Of a DNA stretch of 64,000 bases, positions 1 to 14,775 are shown one piece after another. The stretch lies in assembly GCF_932526225.1 (NCBI RefSeq), contig NC_064035.1:8853296-8917295 (forward strand), written 5' to 3'. Origin of the DNA: Nematostella vectensis. Lineage: Eukaryota; Cnidaria; Anthozoa; Actiniaria; Edwardsiidae. Within the stretch, counting starts at the first letter, position 1; the number at the start of each line of letters is the position of its first letter. Under the pieces are notes generated by a model. That model worked only from the letters and a program-made list of their open reading frames with translations, ran no database searches and was not told where the DNA came from. Position numbers and translations under genes: made by a program.

Positions 1-555
1 ACCATCTACAGAAGACATGAGAAACTTCTCCAGCAGTTCCATCTCCGCTGTCTCAGAAACATCCTAAATATCCGCTGGCAGGATAGAATCACAAACACTG
101 AGGTTCTGGAGAGAGCAAACCTCCCCAGCGTCATTACCACCATGCGCAAAGCTCAGACACGATGGGCAGGACACGTCTGCCGTATGTCAGACTCCAGAAT
201 ACCCAAACAGCTGTTGTACGGTGAACTAAGCCGTGGAAGCAGGAAAGTTGGAGGCCAGCGCAAACGCTATAAAGACTGCATCAAATTACATCTGAAAGAC
301 TTCAATATCGACGTTTCAACGTGGGAAACTGCAGCATCTGACAGACCGATTTGGCGTAATCTGATTCACAAAGGTGCCATCCACTCAGAAAATAAACGCT
401 CCAACGCAGCCAAAAACAAACGCCAAAAACGCAAGGCTAGAGCTGACCAACCTACCAATATGACCCCCTCTTACTGGTGTCCGACTTGTGGAAGGGGTTT
501 TCTTGCACGAATTGGCCTTATAAGCCACCTGCGGATTCATCCCTCCGCCCCTTAG
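1..555 (+). CDS. LINE-type reverse transcriptase, C-terminal fragment
   Basis: Frame 1 is open from the first base of the window to a TAG at 553-555, so this is the C-terminal part of a longer ORF that begins outside. The order of segments (the thumb-like TRWAGHVCRMSDSRIPKQLL, then VGGQRKRYKDCIK, a basic stretch, and a final C2H2-like finger CPTCGRGFLARIGLISHLRIH) is the usual C-terminus of an APE-endonuclease non-LTR retrotransposon polyprotein found in many copies in invertebrate genomes. The reading frame is intact over the visible part, so the copy may be young. Family assignment (CR1/RTE/Jockey-like) cannot be decided from this piece. Confidence 0.8.
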   Translation, partial: TIYRRHEKLLQQFHLRCLRNILNIRWQDRITNTEVLERANLPSVITTMRKAQTRWAGHVCRMSDSRIPKQLLYGELSRGSRKVGGQRKRYKDCIKLHLKDFNIDVSTWETAASDRPIWRNLIHKGAIHSENKRSNAAKNKRQKRKARADQPTNMTPSYWCPTCGRGFLARIGLISHLRIHPSAP

Positions 556-618
556 ACATTGTTATACTGTCAGTATTGCTATGGTCATACTCGACTACGA
601 GTTGACGAACAACACACT
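1..618 (+). mobile_element. 3' end of a non-LTR retrotransposon (LINE)
   Basis: This includes the ORF end and a short 3' untranslated tail. The tail around 585-618 (GGTCATACTCGACTACGAG then TTGACGAACAAC) resembles the conserved 3' end of this LINE type. After it, sequence of a different character with GPCR-like coding starts. The exact 3' boundary is estimated, and no poly-A tail or target-site duplication could be confirmed because the 5' end is outside the window. Confidence 0.55.
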
Positions 619-621
619 TTG

Positions 622-849
622 CTTACGATGTATCTTATTACTATGGCAATCGGCGGGTTCTCGTTCAGTGTCCCCGTCTCTTTCATCATCCGCAGGGTGA
701 CTGGTGTCCTTGCACTCTATAACTGCATAAATGTACCGGTGGTCTGCATAATGAACAATCGCGATTTTCGCAGGACGCTAAAAGAACTTGAAAAAGAATT
801 TGGAGAAGTGATAGATAAAATCAGCAGCCCATGGCACGGCATATCCTAG
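622..849 (+). pseudogene. GPCR C-terminal fragment (TM6-TM7-helix 8-like) next to the LINE
   Basis: The open frame continuing from 559 to a TAG at 847-849 reads two hydrophobic segments (LLTMYLITMAIGGFSFSVPV and GVLALYNCINVPVVCIMN). They are followed by the amphipathic, basic NNRDFRRTLKELEKEF, the pattern of TM7 plus helix 8 of rhodopsin-family receptors. The usual NPxxY is degenerate (NVPVVC). The first ~20 codons of this frame belong to the LINE tail, so either the LINE inserted into a receptor gene or a receptor remnant survives beside it. The rest of the receptor is not visible. Assignment is by pattern only, and a chance hydrophobic ORF is the alternative. Confidence 0.4.
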
Positions 850-916
850 AGCCCGTGGCACAGCATATTCTAGAGCCCAAGGCACAGCATATTCTAGAGC
901 CCGTGACGCGGCAAAT
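825..916 (+). repeat. 24-bp tandem repeat, about 3.8 copies
   Basis: The unit begins GAGCCCGTGGCACAGCATAT and recurs at 825, 849, 873 and 897. It overlaps the last codons of the GPCR-like frame. Confidence 0.85.
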
Positions 917-1579
917 CCCACACACCAACACTTTTGAAACGACTTTTTAAGCAATCATTTATGCAAAAAGGAACAAATCTTGTTTTAAGTGTAACTTATG
1001 CTTGAATTCTGTGTCTCGGCCAATCAAATTTCTAGTATTACAAAGAAATTTTTTACATGCCAGTGCGCATTTTGCAATCCATGCATTTTTCGCGGTTCCC
1101 TCTTTAGCTGGACCGTTACTTGACCATGATCACAGCCTGGCCTCACAACTCTATAAAGTATAGGACTATACCACAATACTTGTTCTCTTTGTAAAACAAT
1201 ATTCTTTTTCAATTCAAGTCAATATCTTGGCATGCCTTTTAATAGGTATCTAGCTATTTTGAAGGCCAATGCATCATGTAATAATGTAAATCCAAAAAAT
1301 ACACAAAATGGAAATAAAAACCGAAAACTAAATTGCATCTTAATTGATGCGCGCTTAAATAAAGAAGTTTTACCGCACGCTGAAATCTTGCGTATGCGCC
1401 GTTTTAATCTCTCCACCATCGTTAATCGTAAAACCCCTATTATCCAAAAACAAACTGCAATGTGAGAAAATGACACGTATTGTGTATCGTAATCCGTAAT
1501 TGTGAGAAACCAACCTGAATGACACGCTCAGAATTGTGAGGGAGGGACCATTTGAAACGTGCACCGACAACTGGGATGC

Positions 1580-1860
1580 GAGAATTCAATCGCTAATGTG
1601 GCGAAATGGCAAACAAAAGGGGGTCATTAGCGCGTGCTCAGGCTTTTAGCGACAATATAACAGCAACAAAAAATATTCAGCGCATACGAATAAAGCCGGA
1701 TTTGTTTTTCATAAAGGGTTTAGCTTCACTTAGAGTTTATTTTTTCGTAGTTCTCTGGTGTAACGGGCGCAGTCATTTCTTCTTTATTTTGGTTTGAATT
1801 AGCGACAGAAAGGGTTTAGCTTCGCTTACAAAGTTTATATTTTCGTAGTTCCTTAGCGCA
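1580..1860 (+). repeat. Dispersed repeat copy, same family as 37200-37480
   Basis: The stretch 1604-1700 (TGGCAAAC, then CAGGCTTTTAGCGACA, AACAGCA, ATTCAGCGC) matches the reverse complement of 37340-37430 segment by segment. The motif TTAGCGCAAGTC(T/C)CCTAT lies at its right edge, as in the other copy. This indicates a dispersed, probably nonautonomous DNA element. Its limits are approximate. Confidence 0.6.
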
Positions 1861-1870
1861 AGTCTCCTAT

Positions 1871-2180
1871 TGGCAATGCGCGCAAATAATAATCAAACGT
1901 GCGTCATCAATTGGGATTGTACAAAAATAATTGGAAATGCGCGCAAATGATAATCAAACGTGCGTCATCAATTGGGATTGTGCAAAAATAATTGGCAATG
2001 CGCGCAAATGATAATCAAACGTGCGTCATCAATTGGCATTGTGCAAAAATAATTAGAAATGGGCGCAAATGATAATCAAATGTGAGTCATCAATTGGGAT
2101 TGTGCAAAAACAATTGGCAAATAATAATCAAACGTGAGTCATCAATTGGCATTATACAAAACAAAAATGGCAATGCGCGC
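1871..2180 (+). repeat. ~61-bp tandem repeat, about 5 copies
   Basis: Units share AATGCGCGCAAATGATAATC followed by AAACGTGCGTCATCAATTGG. The fifth copy is shortened, and single diverged copies recur near 2395-2480 and 2670-2715. Confidence 0.85.
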
Positions 2181-2219
2181 ATCGCACATATAGCCCATTT
2201 AACGGAAAAAGTACGCGGT

Positions 2220-2375
2220 GCCGCGAAATTCGATCAAATAACAACATGTCTGAAAACATAGATGTCATCGCTGGGACGTGGGAAAACTGAATCCATGTTT
2301 TCAGACATGTTATTATTTTCGAGCGCGAATGAACTTCCTGAATGGAACCGTGTTGTGTCTGATCGAATTTCGCGC
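2220..2375 (+). repeat. Foldback (nested inverted repeats), MITE-like
   Basis: Two nested inverted pairs are present. The outer arms are GCGCGAAATTCGATCA-like at 2220-2236 and its reverse complement at 2360-2375. The inner arms are ATAACAACATGTCTGAAAAC-like at 2238-2259 and 2295-2316, with 20 of 22 positions paired. It sits inside the tandem-repeat block. Confidence 0.65.
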
Positions 2376-2484
2376 CCATAAGCGCGCACTTTCATCCAAC
2401 GATAATCAAACATGCGTCATCAACTGTGGTTTTGAGCAATGCGCGCAAATGAAAATCAAATCTTCATATTCAATTGGGTTTTGG

Positions 2485-3050
2485 CACCAATGACACCAGT
2501 GGCCCAATGACACTCACGACACCAGTGGCCCCGTGGGACCAATGACACTCATTATACCAGTGGCCCCGTGGCACCAATGACACCAGTGGCCCCGTGGGAC
2601 CAATGGCCACATGGGACCAATGACACTCACGGCACCAGTGGCGACCACATCGCCACTGGTGTCATTGGGTTTTTTCAAAACAATAAATGATACTCAAACC
2701 TGCGTCATCAATCCTATTTCCAGTAGGTAGTTGCCAAATATTTCAATTCTGTAGGAATGACACTCATGACACCAGTGGCCCCATGGCACCAATGACTCAC
2801 GACACCAGTGGCCCCATGACACTCATGACACCAGTGGCCCCATGGCATCAATGACACTCAAGACACCAGTGGCCCCATGGCACTCATGACACCAGTGGTC
2901 CCATGGCACCAATGACACTCATGACACCAGTGGCCCAATGGCACCAATGACACTCACGACACCAGTGGTCCTATGGCACCAATGACACTTAAGACACCAG
3001 TGGCCCCATGGCACCATTGACACCAGTGGCCCCATGGCACCAACGAAACT
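2485..3050 (+). repeat. ~35-bp minisatellite (GACACCAGTGGCCCCATGGC type)
   Basis: Irregular tandem units built from CCAATGACACTCA(C/T)GACACC and AGTGGCCCCATGGCA. The block is interrupted at about 2660-2755 by sequence related to the 61-bp repeat. Units vary from roughly 20 to 36 bp by internal deletion. Confidence 0.85.
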
Positions 3051-3235
3051 TGCACTAATGATAGCCAGGTGGTGTCATAATCGTGACGTATCTGGTGCAG
3101 CGTATATGGGTCACAAGCCAATGCTCGGCCCAAATCAGCAGTCGTGTTGGTGAGATAAAACGATCGTGTGGCCAAATAGTCTTCAATTTCATCTGGGATT
3201 TTGGCATCCAAATTGTCCATGGTGACATGCATCAC
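3036..3235 (-). other. Short unassigned ORF beside the RPL23 3' end
   Basis: The non-repetitive part of a 93-codon frame reads MDNLDAKIPDEIEDYLATRS followed by FYLTNTTADLGRALACDPYT and then runs into the minisatellite. Its composition looks protein-like, but I recognise no family, no intron border was established, and it ends in repeat sequence. It may be a remnant exon or chance. Confidence 0.2.
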
Positions 3236-3281
3236 ACTTAAAGGGGTAAAAAATAAAACACTGTGATAGTATTGAATGTCT

Positions 3282-3287
3282 TTTATT
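3282..3287 (-). terminator. Poly(A) signal of RPL23
   Basis: AATAAA on the minus strand (TTTATT on plus), 22 bases after the RPL23 stop codon. This is a short 3' UTR, as is usual for ribosomal protein genes. Confidence 0.75.
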
Positions 3288-3309
3288 GAGGGGTCTGTAC
3301 AGCGTTACA

Positions 3310-7227
<3,918 letters not shown>

Positions 7228-7714
7228 GTTGGATTTTAGAGAAAGAGAAACAGCGTTCGTGCGCACGCGCAATGAAAACCCCCTACCAGTGCTCCTACAA
7301 ACGTCAAACCACAGGAATCCTGTAGAGGATAAAGACGGGACGACAAATAGGCAGACAACGAGATCAAAAAAGAACATAGATTAATTTGGATGAAAGGAAC
7401 TTAAAGTTAGTTGTGAATATAATTTACTGGGCTTTCTCGTACGAATCTCTCGCAATACGCACTGGAAGCACCTTTTTTAAAAGGTTTAAAAACGGTTGAC
7501 AAAGCTTAATAAAACATGGCTTTTTTACTTTTTGACTATATCTTAACTCTTAAAATTATTAAAATGAACCACATTATTGTATGCTCACAAATTGGAAATT
7601 TACGTTTTTCCCCTTTTCCTCCCCAATACCCACAATGCATTTCGATGATTAAACCGGCTCATGATGCATTGCGCGTGCGCCGGGTGACAACAGTCGTCTG
7701 CAATCGCCGGCAAA
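7228..7714. promoter_or_regulatory. Divergent promoter region between RPL23 and DNAJB11
   Basis: The start codons of two housekeeping genes are 487 bp apart on opposite strands, so both promoters must lie here. On the RPL23 side a pyrimidine stretch directly precedes the ATG (TOP-like leader). On the DNAJB11 side GC-rich sequence with GCGCGTGCGC occurs at about 7670. No TATA box was convincingly placed. Confidence 0.65.
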
Positions 7715-10700
7715 ATGGCGAGATTCCACGTGTACTTTTGTATTTCTCTTCTAATTCTATTCTCAATTCAAACACTAGCAGGGTGAGTAAACTGTAAACT
7801 ACATTAGTCCCTTTTATAATGTTTGCACCTTAAATGTTATGTCTGTTTTCTTCGTTAGGAGGGATTTCTATGCTATCCTCGGCGTCCCCCGGGATGCATC
7901 TAAAAACCAAATCAAAAGAGCGTACAGAAAACTCGCCATGAAACTACACCCTGATAAAAACAAGGACGACCCTAAAGCTCAAGAGAAATTTCATGATATT
8001 GGGGCAGCATATGAGGTTTGTTCTTCAGACATTTTTATCCTTAATGTTGACTAAAGCGTCTCAAACAATTGAATAATTGATGTGGACATGGAAACTTTTG
8101 TAAACTCAAACTCACGAAATCCTTGATTATAAAAAATTATATACTTATATAAACTAAGATATTGTGCTGGAAGCTTGACAAAGAGACGTTTCTATATTTT
8201 TGTGCGATAAAGATTAAAAGCTTTATTGTTAGAATTTGTATATTTAAGATATTAAGTATATTGTAGACTTTGACAGTCTGTATGCTATTGCTGTGTCAAA
8301 CGCGACTCTACCATTATTTATTGAGATCCCATTTTCCCCTATATAAACGAACGTTTTTTTGTTATGGTATCGTTAAAAACCTTAGGTTATTTCTGCCCTT
8401 GAATTGACACGAATGTCTAGATATTTGAATTTATTTTGAACGAGTATATGCAAACTCTCCCAGGTGTTGTGTTCTGATTGGTCGAGAGACTACTTGAATC
8501 GTATTGCTAAACTGGGGACGAAATCTCATTGTATCTATTGAAAGTCAGGCTTGTGTAGTATCCTATTTAAATTACCGTGTAAACTGGATACTTTGAACTC
8601 TAATAACATAATCTCTGCCATCTTAAACTTAATGGGATTTATCTTAAGGTTTTTATGGAAAATTTCAGTCACTTTTGGTAACTTAGATTTTTCTTGAACT
8701 CAGATAAAGCCAAACTCCATTTTTTCAACCTATATTGTTGCCTTTGATTAAATTTTTCATGGTTGATCTGACCTTTTTCTCCATAATTTTAAAACCTTTT
8801 AAAAATAGAAATACAAACTTAAAAATAGAAATACAAACTTGAGTTGGCCAGACCTTGAGTACTAATCAATCTTTAGTACAATTATGCATTTTGAATGGTC
8901 TAGTTTTATCAAATTTTACTATGTCTGCTGGATAGACAGACTAGGGACGCATTAACCCAAGTGCGGGCCTTACCCTGGGGTCCAGGGGTTGAGAGTCCCA
9001 CTTTGCCCACCCCAGGTCAGTCTAAAAGTCCTTCCTTTCTTTGCCCACCCCAGGTCAGTCTAAAAGTCCTTCCTTTCTTTGCCCACCCCAGGTCAGTCTA
9101 AAAGTCCTTCCTTTTTTTGCCCACCCCAGGTCAGTCTAAAAGTCCTTCTTTTCTTGAAAAAAAGTTTTATGGGTATGGAAGCTATTTTTGGCACAAATTC
9201 TATGCACATATAAGCTAAATTTCCTGTAGCTTGAATCAAATTATAGAAAAAAACTTGTGTATCCTTCATGATGTTGGTGGTATTTTTGAATGGTTTGTCT
9301 GAAACAGGCTCACACCGTATAAGCCCTTAGTGCTAATGTTGTACAGGCACATTGGAAATTTAAACTAGTCTATTATTAATGCTGTGATCTTTAAATCTGT
9401 TAAACTTACAGATACTGTAATCCATAATAATATTGTGTGAGTTTACTTATGCTTATGATGCATTTCCATATCACAGGTACTAGCCGATGATGACCAGAGA
9501 AAAATCTATGACCAGAGAGGGGAAGAGGGGTTAAAGAATGCCGGTCATAGAGACCATTCAGATCCCTTCTCAAGGTATTGTTGCAAATTTATAGAATTAG
9601 TGTGAAATTTTGTGATGTTTAGAAACTTAGTTAGCACTGTATATTATTCCTAATATATGATTAAATCAAATGAGATGAAATTAAATTAGATGACACTTTT
9701 CAATAAGCTGACTAGTTCATCATTTAGTATATCAACTACAATATTATGAACACTGTCTGTCCCAAATATTGATTTTCTTATGCATTTTCCAGCTTCTTTG
9801 GTGGCTTTGGATTCCATTTTGACGGCCATAATGGTCACTCACACAGCCAGCAAGTTCCAAGAGGGTCTGACTTGACAGTCGACTTAGAAGTCACTTTAGA
9901 AGAACTCTACAATGGCAACTTTATTGAAGTAAGACTACTATAAAATTATCAATAATAAATGTATACATATATTTTTAACTTTCCATTAACAGGTGGTCTA
10001 ACATTCTATCCATGAACTCATTGGAAATTTCCTCATTAGCAGTATTCTCTAATAATTTTGTTTTTAAGGTCATGCGCCTGAAACCAGAGACCAAAACAAT
10101 TCCTGGCACAAGAAAGTGTAATTGCCGTCAAGAAATGCGCACAGTACAACTAGGCCCTGGGCGTTTCCAGATGTCCCCAGAAGAAATCTGTGACGAGTGC
10201 CCAGCTGTTACATATGTAAATAAAGAGAAAATATTAGAAGTGGAAGTAGAACAAGGGATGAAGCACGAGCAAGAGTACCCATTTGTGTCTGAAGGTATGT
10301 AGAGCCAATTCATAGAATCACACCATGCTTTTACAATACAGATCATGCTCTTTTTTTACTGTAATGGAACATGTTTTTTAATACTTCTTTCTTTTAGGTG
10401 AGCCTCATATTGATGGTGAGCCTGGAGACCTGAAATTTAAGATCATTGAATTAAGGTAATGAACAGAAAGAGATAAGTTAGTACAGAAGATGATTACTTC
10501 ATCCCTTTTTGGTAAAACTGAATTACAAGTACATTCACTGTTGAATAGAAAGCAGTAACTGCAAAACTTAAAAAGTATTCTTCTACTAAGTATAATAAGT
10601 ATAATAATACTTATTATACTTAGTATTAGTCTTATGTTCATAACAACTGAGTTTATCAACATCTTTGTTTTTGCTCTGTGCCCTCCTTCATTGTCCACCC

Positions 10701-12005
10701 TTTTTCTCTAGGCATAAGAGATTCACCCGAAAAGGAAAGGATTTGTATGCGAATGTAACTATTACACTGAATGACGCACTGTCAGGGTTTGAGATGGACA
10801 TCCCCCATCTTGATAAGCATAAGGTGAGAAAACGTAAGCAAATGAGATGCTTTTCTCTGTATCCAAATAAAACCATGATGTCAAGATGTATCAACTAATT
10901 CAGGGATATCTATATTTTTCGAAATACTTAGAGTTTTGAATATTCATAGCATCATTCCAATCAATGTCAACAGACTTTAAAATTTCACTTGATATGGCTC
11001 TGTTGATCTGAATTGAGGGGAAAATGATTTTGAATTAATTTTAGATATATAATTGAAAAAGTGTCACCCCTATATAACTATATTATACTAAGGTGTTTTA
11101 TATTGAATAGGTTCAGTTGAGTTTAAATGATTGATGCTGATGTGCTCCGGCCCATAGCCAGGGTGTTCAAGGGTCGGAAAAAACCTCACTTTACCAGAAG
11201 ATCCGCTTAAATAAAGGAAAAATAAGTACAATTACGAGCAAGGAAGAGCTAACTAAGAGAAAATAGTTGCTCGCTCTCCCCACCAGCCCTGCTAAATCCT
11301 GCTAAATGAACCCAAGCTCATTATCCTAGCTACAGGTCTGGATAAGATTGGATCCACTTATTGCAGGTTCACGTTGTGAGAGAGAAGATAACATGGCCAG
11401 GGGCACGAATAAAGAAGAAGGGAGAGGGCATGCCTTCATATGAGAACAATCATGACAGGGGTGATCTGTACATCACGTTTGACGTAGAGTTTCCAAGGGG
11501 AAGCCTAGATAACCAAGAGAAAGAAGGTGAGTTTTTTTTTCTTCAACCATCCATTCAGGGCATACTTTCTAGAAAGTATAGTCAGGAAGGCCCAACTCCT
11601 AAGCTCCTAGATTTCAGTCAATAAATACATATTTTTGGTGATCTTATTGTCAGACTCATTTCATGTCGAAAATACTTAGTGTATTTTGGGTAGCTTCGTA
11701 AAGGTTTGATACTGAGAAATGCCATAAATAAGCCCATGGATATATAGCTTAAGGCCATGTGTCTTAGCCCATACAGTAGCTATCTAAATCATCTTATGGG
11801 CTTTTATGGGAAAGTTTAAATCAGAGTGGTTTTTTTTGTGTGGACAGTAGGTTTTAGAGGGCTTATTTGAGAATATCATGATATTGATTTTAAGCTTCCC
11901 TGTTGGTACCTTATTCTCTTTCTTATTCTCTTCTTGGTTTCCTTTCCAGATATCCAAAGAATCCTAAAGCAACAGTCTAAACATACAATCTACAATGGGC
12001 TATAG
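7715..12005 (+). CDS. DNAJB11: ER-lumenal DnaJ co-chaperone (DNAJB11/ERdj3-like), 9 exons, complete
   Basis: Co-chaperone that hands unfolded clients to the ER Hsp70 BiP. Coding exons are 7715-7782, 7859-8015, 9477-9574, 9793-9928, 10069-10294, 10398-10455, 10712-10823, 11367-11526 and 11950-12005. All borders are GT-AG with consistent phases. They total 1071 nt, which is 356 residues (the human protein has 358). Residues 1-22 form a hydrophobic signal peptide. The J domain follows ([20 protein letters not shown]), with the HPD motif in KLHPDKN. A Gly/Phe-rich stretch (FFGGFGFHF) comes next, then the type-specific Cys motifs CNCRQEM and CDEC in the substrate-binding part. The C-terminus is IYNGL. 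There is no KDEL tail, as known for this family. The start was chosen because exon 1 encodes the signal peptide in phase with the J-domain exon. Confidence 0.96.
9001..9152 (+). repeat. 38-bp tandem repeat x4 in DNAJB11 intron 2
   Basis: The unit starts CTTTGCCCACCCCAGGTCAG and is repeated four times with few changes. Each copy contains CCCCAG|GTCAGT, a donor-like sequence in the sense direction, but the array is about 1 kb away from the real exon 2 donor. Confidence 0.9.
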
Positions 12006-12109
12006 CACATAGTCAATACATATGAGCCTCACATGCACATCTGCATTCAACACCTCTTAACTTGATGTACTTGGTGAATTAGCCATTTGACATCATGCCT
12101 GTAACCTTT

Positions 12110-12435
12110 AGGTTTGCCTAAATGACATAAAGGTTTGCCCAAATGGCATACAGGTTTGCCTAAATGACAAACACGTTTTCTCAAATGACATACAGGTTTC
12201 CCTAAATGACAAACACGTTTGCTTAAATGACATACAGGTTTGCCCAAATAACATACAAGTTTGCTCAAATGACATACATGTTTGCCTAAATGGCATACAG
12301 GTTTGCTCGAATGACACAGGTTTGCCTAAATGACATACAGGTTTGCTCAAATGACATACAAGTTTGCTCAAATAACATACAGGTCTGCCTAAATGACCTA
12401 CAGGTTTGCCCAAATGACATACAGGTTTGCTCTAA
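12110..12435 (+). repeat. 22-bp minisatellite in the DNAJB11 3' UTR, ~15 copies
   Basis: The unit is AGGTTTGCCTAAATGACATA plus two bases, with scattered substitutions such as GCTCAAAT for GCCTAAAT. It starts about 100 bp after the stop codon and lies before the likely poly(A) signal at 12987, so it should be part of the mature mRNA. Open frames through it on both strands are period artefacts. Confidence 0.85.
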
Positions 12436-12986
12436 TAGAAGAAAATTTGGGGCCACTGCGAGCAAGAAGATCTTCCAGAAAATAGTTTGCTAATTGGATA
12501 AAGAAACTTACCCACTGAACTCTAGGTTTTAAGCCCTAGTTCTGAAGGTCCACTTTTTAAAAATGTAAAAAAAAAAAATAAATAAGATCTTCATTGATTT
12601 AAAAAATTTTGGGAAGGTTTTCAAAGCTGATCATTTCCCCCCAGCTAGGTTTAGCACTTGTTGTAATGCCCCCCCCCCCCCCTCTAATTTTTTAAATAGT
12701 AAAATCTTTGGTTTTGGCTTTGCAAATGGCCCTGTACAAAAATGTTAAAAATGTACTTTTTGAATTGATACATGTATAACAATAATGGAAGTATTATATA
12801 AATCTTAAATTATTAGAGTCAAATATTATCAAAATGTACACTGCTTCATTTGTTTTAAAGTTTATGCACAGTTTTTATGTTTTATCAAAATTTTGATGTG
12901 TGCCTCACTGTTTAAAATTACGAACATCCCATTTCCATACAAGTTGAATTCCACTGTAAATAGAATTCTGGCTTCCTTTCCTTTTC

Positions 12987-12992
12987 AATAAA
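12987..12992 (+). terminator. Likely poly(A) signal of DNAJB11
   Basis: AATAAA is followed within 15-30 bases by a T-rich then GT-rich downstream element (TTTTTTTTGTGGATGTGCTG). It is the best signal after the stop codon. An earlier AATAAA-containing A-run at about 12580 is an alternative. Confidence 0.65.
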
Positions 12993-13327
12993 CGGTTTTT
13001 TTTGTGGATGTGCTGTTGCTCTGACTTAAGTGGGTATTGTAATTTATTTTTGCAAAATTAATAACTGTTGCATATCTAATAGTGTGTCAGAGAAAAGCAT
13101 GTTTGAGTCCAGCAGTTATTCACTGACCTTGAAACGTGCTAGTTGAAAATACCATTAATTTTTCCTTTTTTTAAACCATTCCTGAGCTCCGGGCAATAGT
13201 CCACTGGCTTCATGATTATTTCAACCAGTTAAACAGATTGATTTAGCGGTGATCCGCGTAATTTCCCATCTCGACAAATCCGCTGGATGGGGACCACAAG
13301 GAGCCTCCCTCTTGACAAGTGACTGAT

Positions 13328-13490
13328 AACTTATTAGGGGACTTGCGCTAAGAGATCACGTGACCTCTTGGGGGGGGGGGGGGGGGGGCAAATTCAAGCA
13401 AAAAAAAAAAACAGAAATGCCCACGCACGAAATAAGGCCTTATTCGTAATCGCTAAAAAAGTTTCTTTCTGTTTGTGTCATTTTGCTGCT
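13328..13490 (+). repeat. Remnant of the TAGGGGACTTGCGCTAA element, with a poly-G tract
   Basis: The segment reads TTAGGGGACTTGCGCTAA followed by GATCACGTGAC, the inverse of the right edge of the copy at 37200-37480. A G-run at 13371-13388 follows. The remainder of 13006-14080 holds only AT-rich sequence, plus at 13720-13820 four loose copies of ACATTTTGCGTTA-like words. No gene was seen. Confidence 0.5.
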
Positions 13491-14082
13491 AAATTATATG
13501 CAGAACATTATACGCGTTGTTATATTATACCCATTGTTCTCAGTATGATAAAAAGCGGGAATAAGAAAGAAACATTGATTTCATTGATTGTGAAGAAAAA
13601 AAGAAACATGCGGCGACCCCGTTGTGCGTGAGAGAAAAACCATCACCAATCGCTTAAAAATAACATAGAAAAAGGTATTCCAAACGAAGAATATCTTTAA
13701 TTTCCTCATGTTGTGTTTTGTACATTTCGCGTTAAACATTTACTACATTTTGCGTTGAAAGTTATTATATTTCGCGTTAAGATTACATTTTGCGTTAGTT
13801 GTTACATTTTGCGGCGTAACACAGTCTCTTTGAACCTCGTCCAAAATAGCGGTCATTGCCGTGAACGAACACGAGCTCGCATTTTCGATGTTCCATGTGA
13901 AAATACAAATGTTCAGCGATGAGAATAATAGCTTTACAGTTGTGCTAAGATGCGCTGCTTACAGTATGCCTAAGAGGATCAAAGTGATTATCACCTTCAA
14001 ATTCAGATTTAATGTACTTATGTATAAATAAAATGAACTGTATGTTCTTCTATGTATAACACACAAAAGAGTGTAATATTTC

Positions 14083-14775
14083 GATAAAAGTAAGAGATAA
14101 AATTAGTTGACCCCCTTCAGGGCTAACAGAATTGTTCATATCCCCCCTTACGCTTCCCCCCTATTTCCGTCCCCCCCCCCTCCCCTCCCGAAAACCGAAG
14201 AAAGAAGAAGCAAAGAAAGGAACGGCAATAACACGAGCCAGAGATTAGCTGCAAGCTTGACAGAAAGTGGAGGGAAAGGAATTGGATGAAAACATTGATT
14301 CAGAAAAAATATAGGCACTCAATTTCTCAATGATGCGTCTAACTTCAGCTTGCAACCTGATAATGGTTGATGCTATAGATGACGTAAAAGAAGCAAAAAA
14401 GCTTTTCGATCTTCTCCTTGCAAAAAAAGCGCAGCACTAGAAGAGAGAAAAGAGAAAAGTAAGAGAGCGAGGAAGACAGCGAATCACATATGAGCGAGGA
14501 TTTTGATGACAGAGAACGAACATAGCGTTAAAACATTTTGTTTATATTTTAGATATTGACTATAAGCACTTTATAATATTATATAGCGGAAACCATAAAA
14601 AGATGTATTTAGAGTGTATACAGGTTTGCATTGCATAGATAAAACGTGGCTTAATACGTATTCTTGACTCCTGGATTGTGCATGCCAAATAACTGCCCCC
14701 AAAACCGAGACAAGTTAAACCAAGAAGTCTGAGTTGACACGTCAAATTATATAGTAGAGACAACTCCCAAAGGAA
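14083..14775 (+). repeat. Dispersed repeat family A, copy 1
   Basis: It aligns over its whole length with 17192-17840. Shared blocks are AGAGATAAAATTAGTT at the start, a C-rich block (CCCCCCCTCCCCTCCC), ATGACGTAAAAGAAGCAAAA, TAGCGGAAACCAT and GTATACAGGTTTGCATTGCA, and AACTCCC at the end. Divergence is moderate with small indels. There is no coding capacity. Confidence 0.75.

Noticed and set aside
12047-12413. Minus-strand Cys/His-rich ORFs (GKPVCHLGK) resembling zinc-binding repeats
   Set aside because: Produced by the 22-bp 3' UTR minisatellite. The frame moves with each unit and there is no family match.
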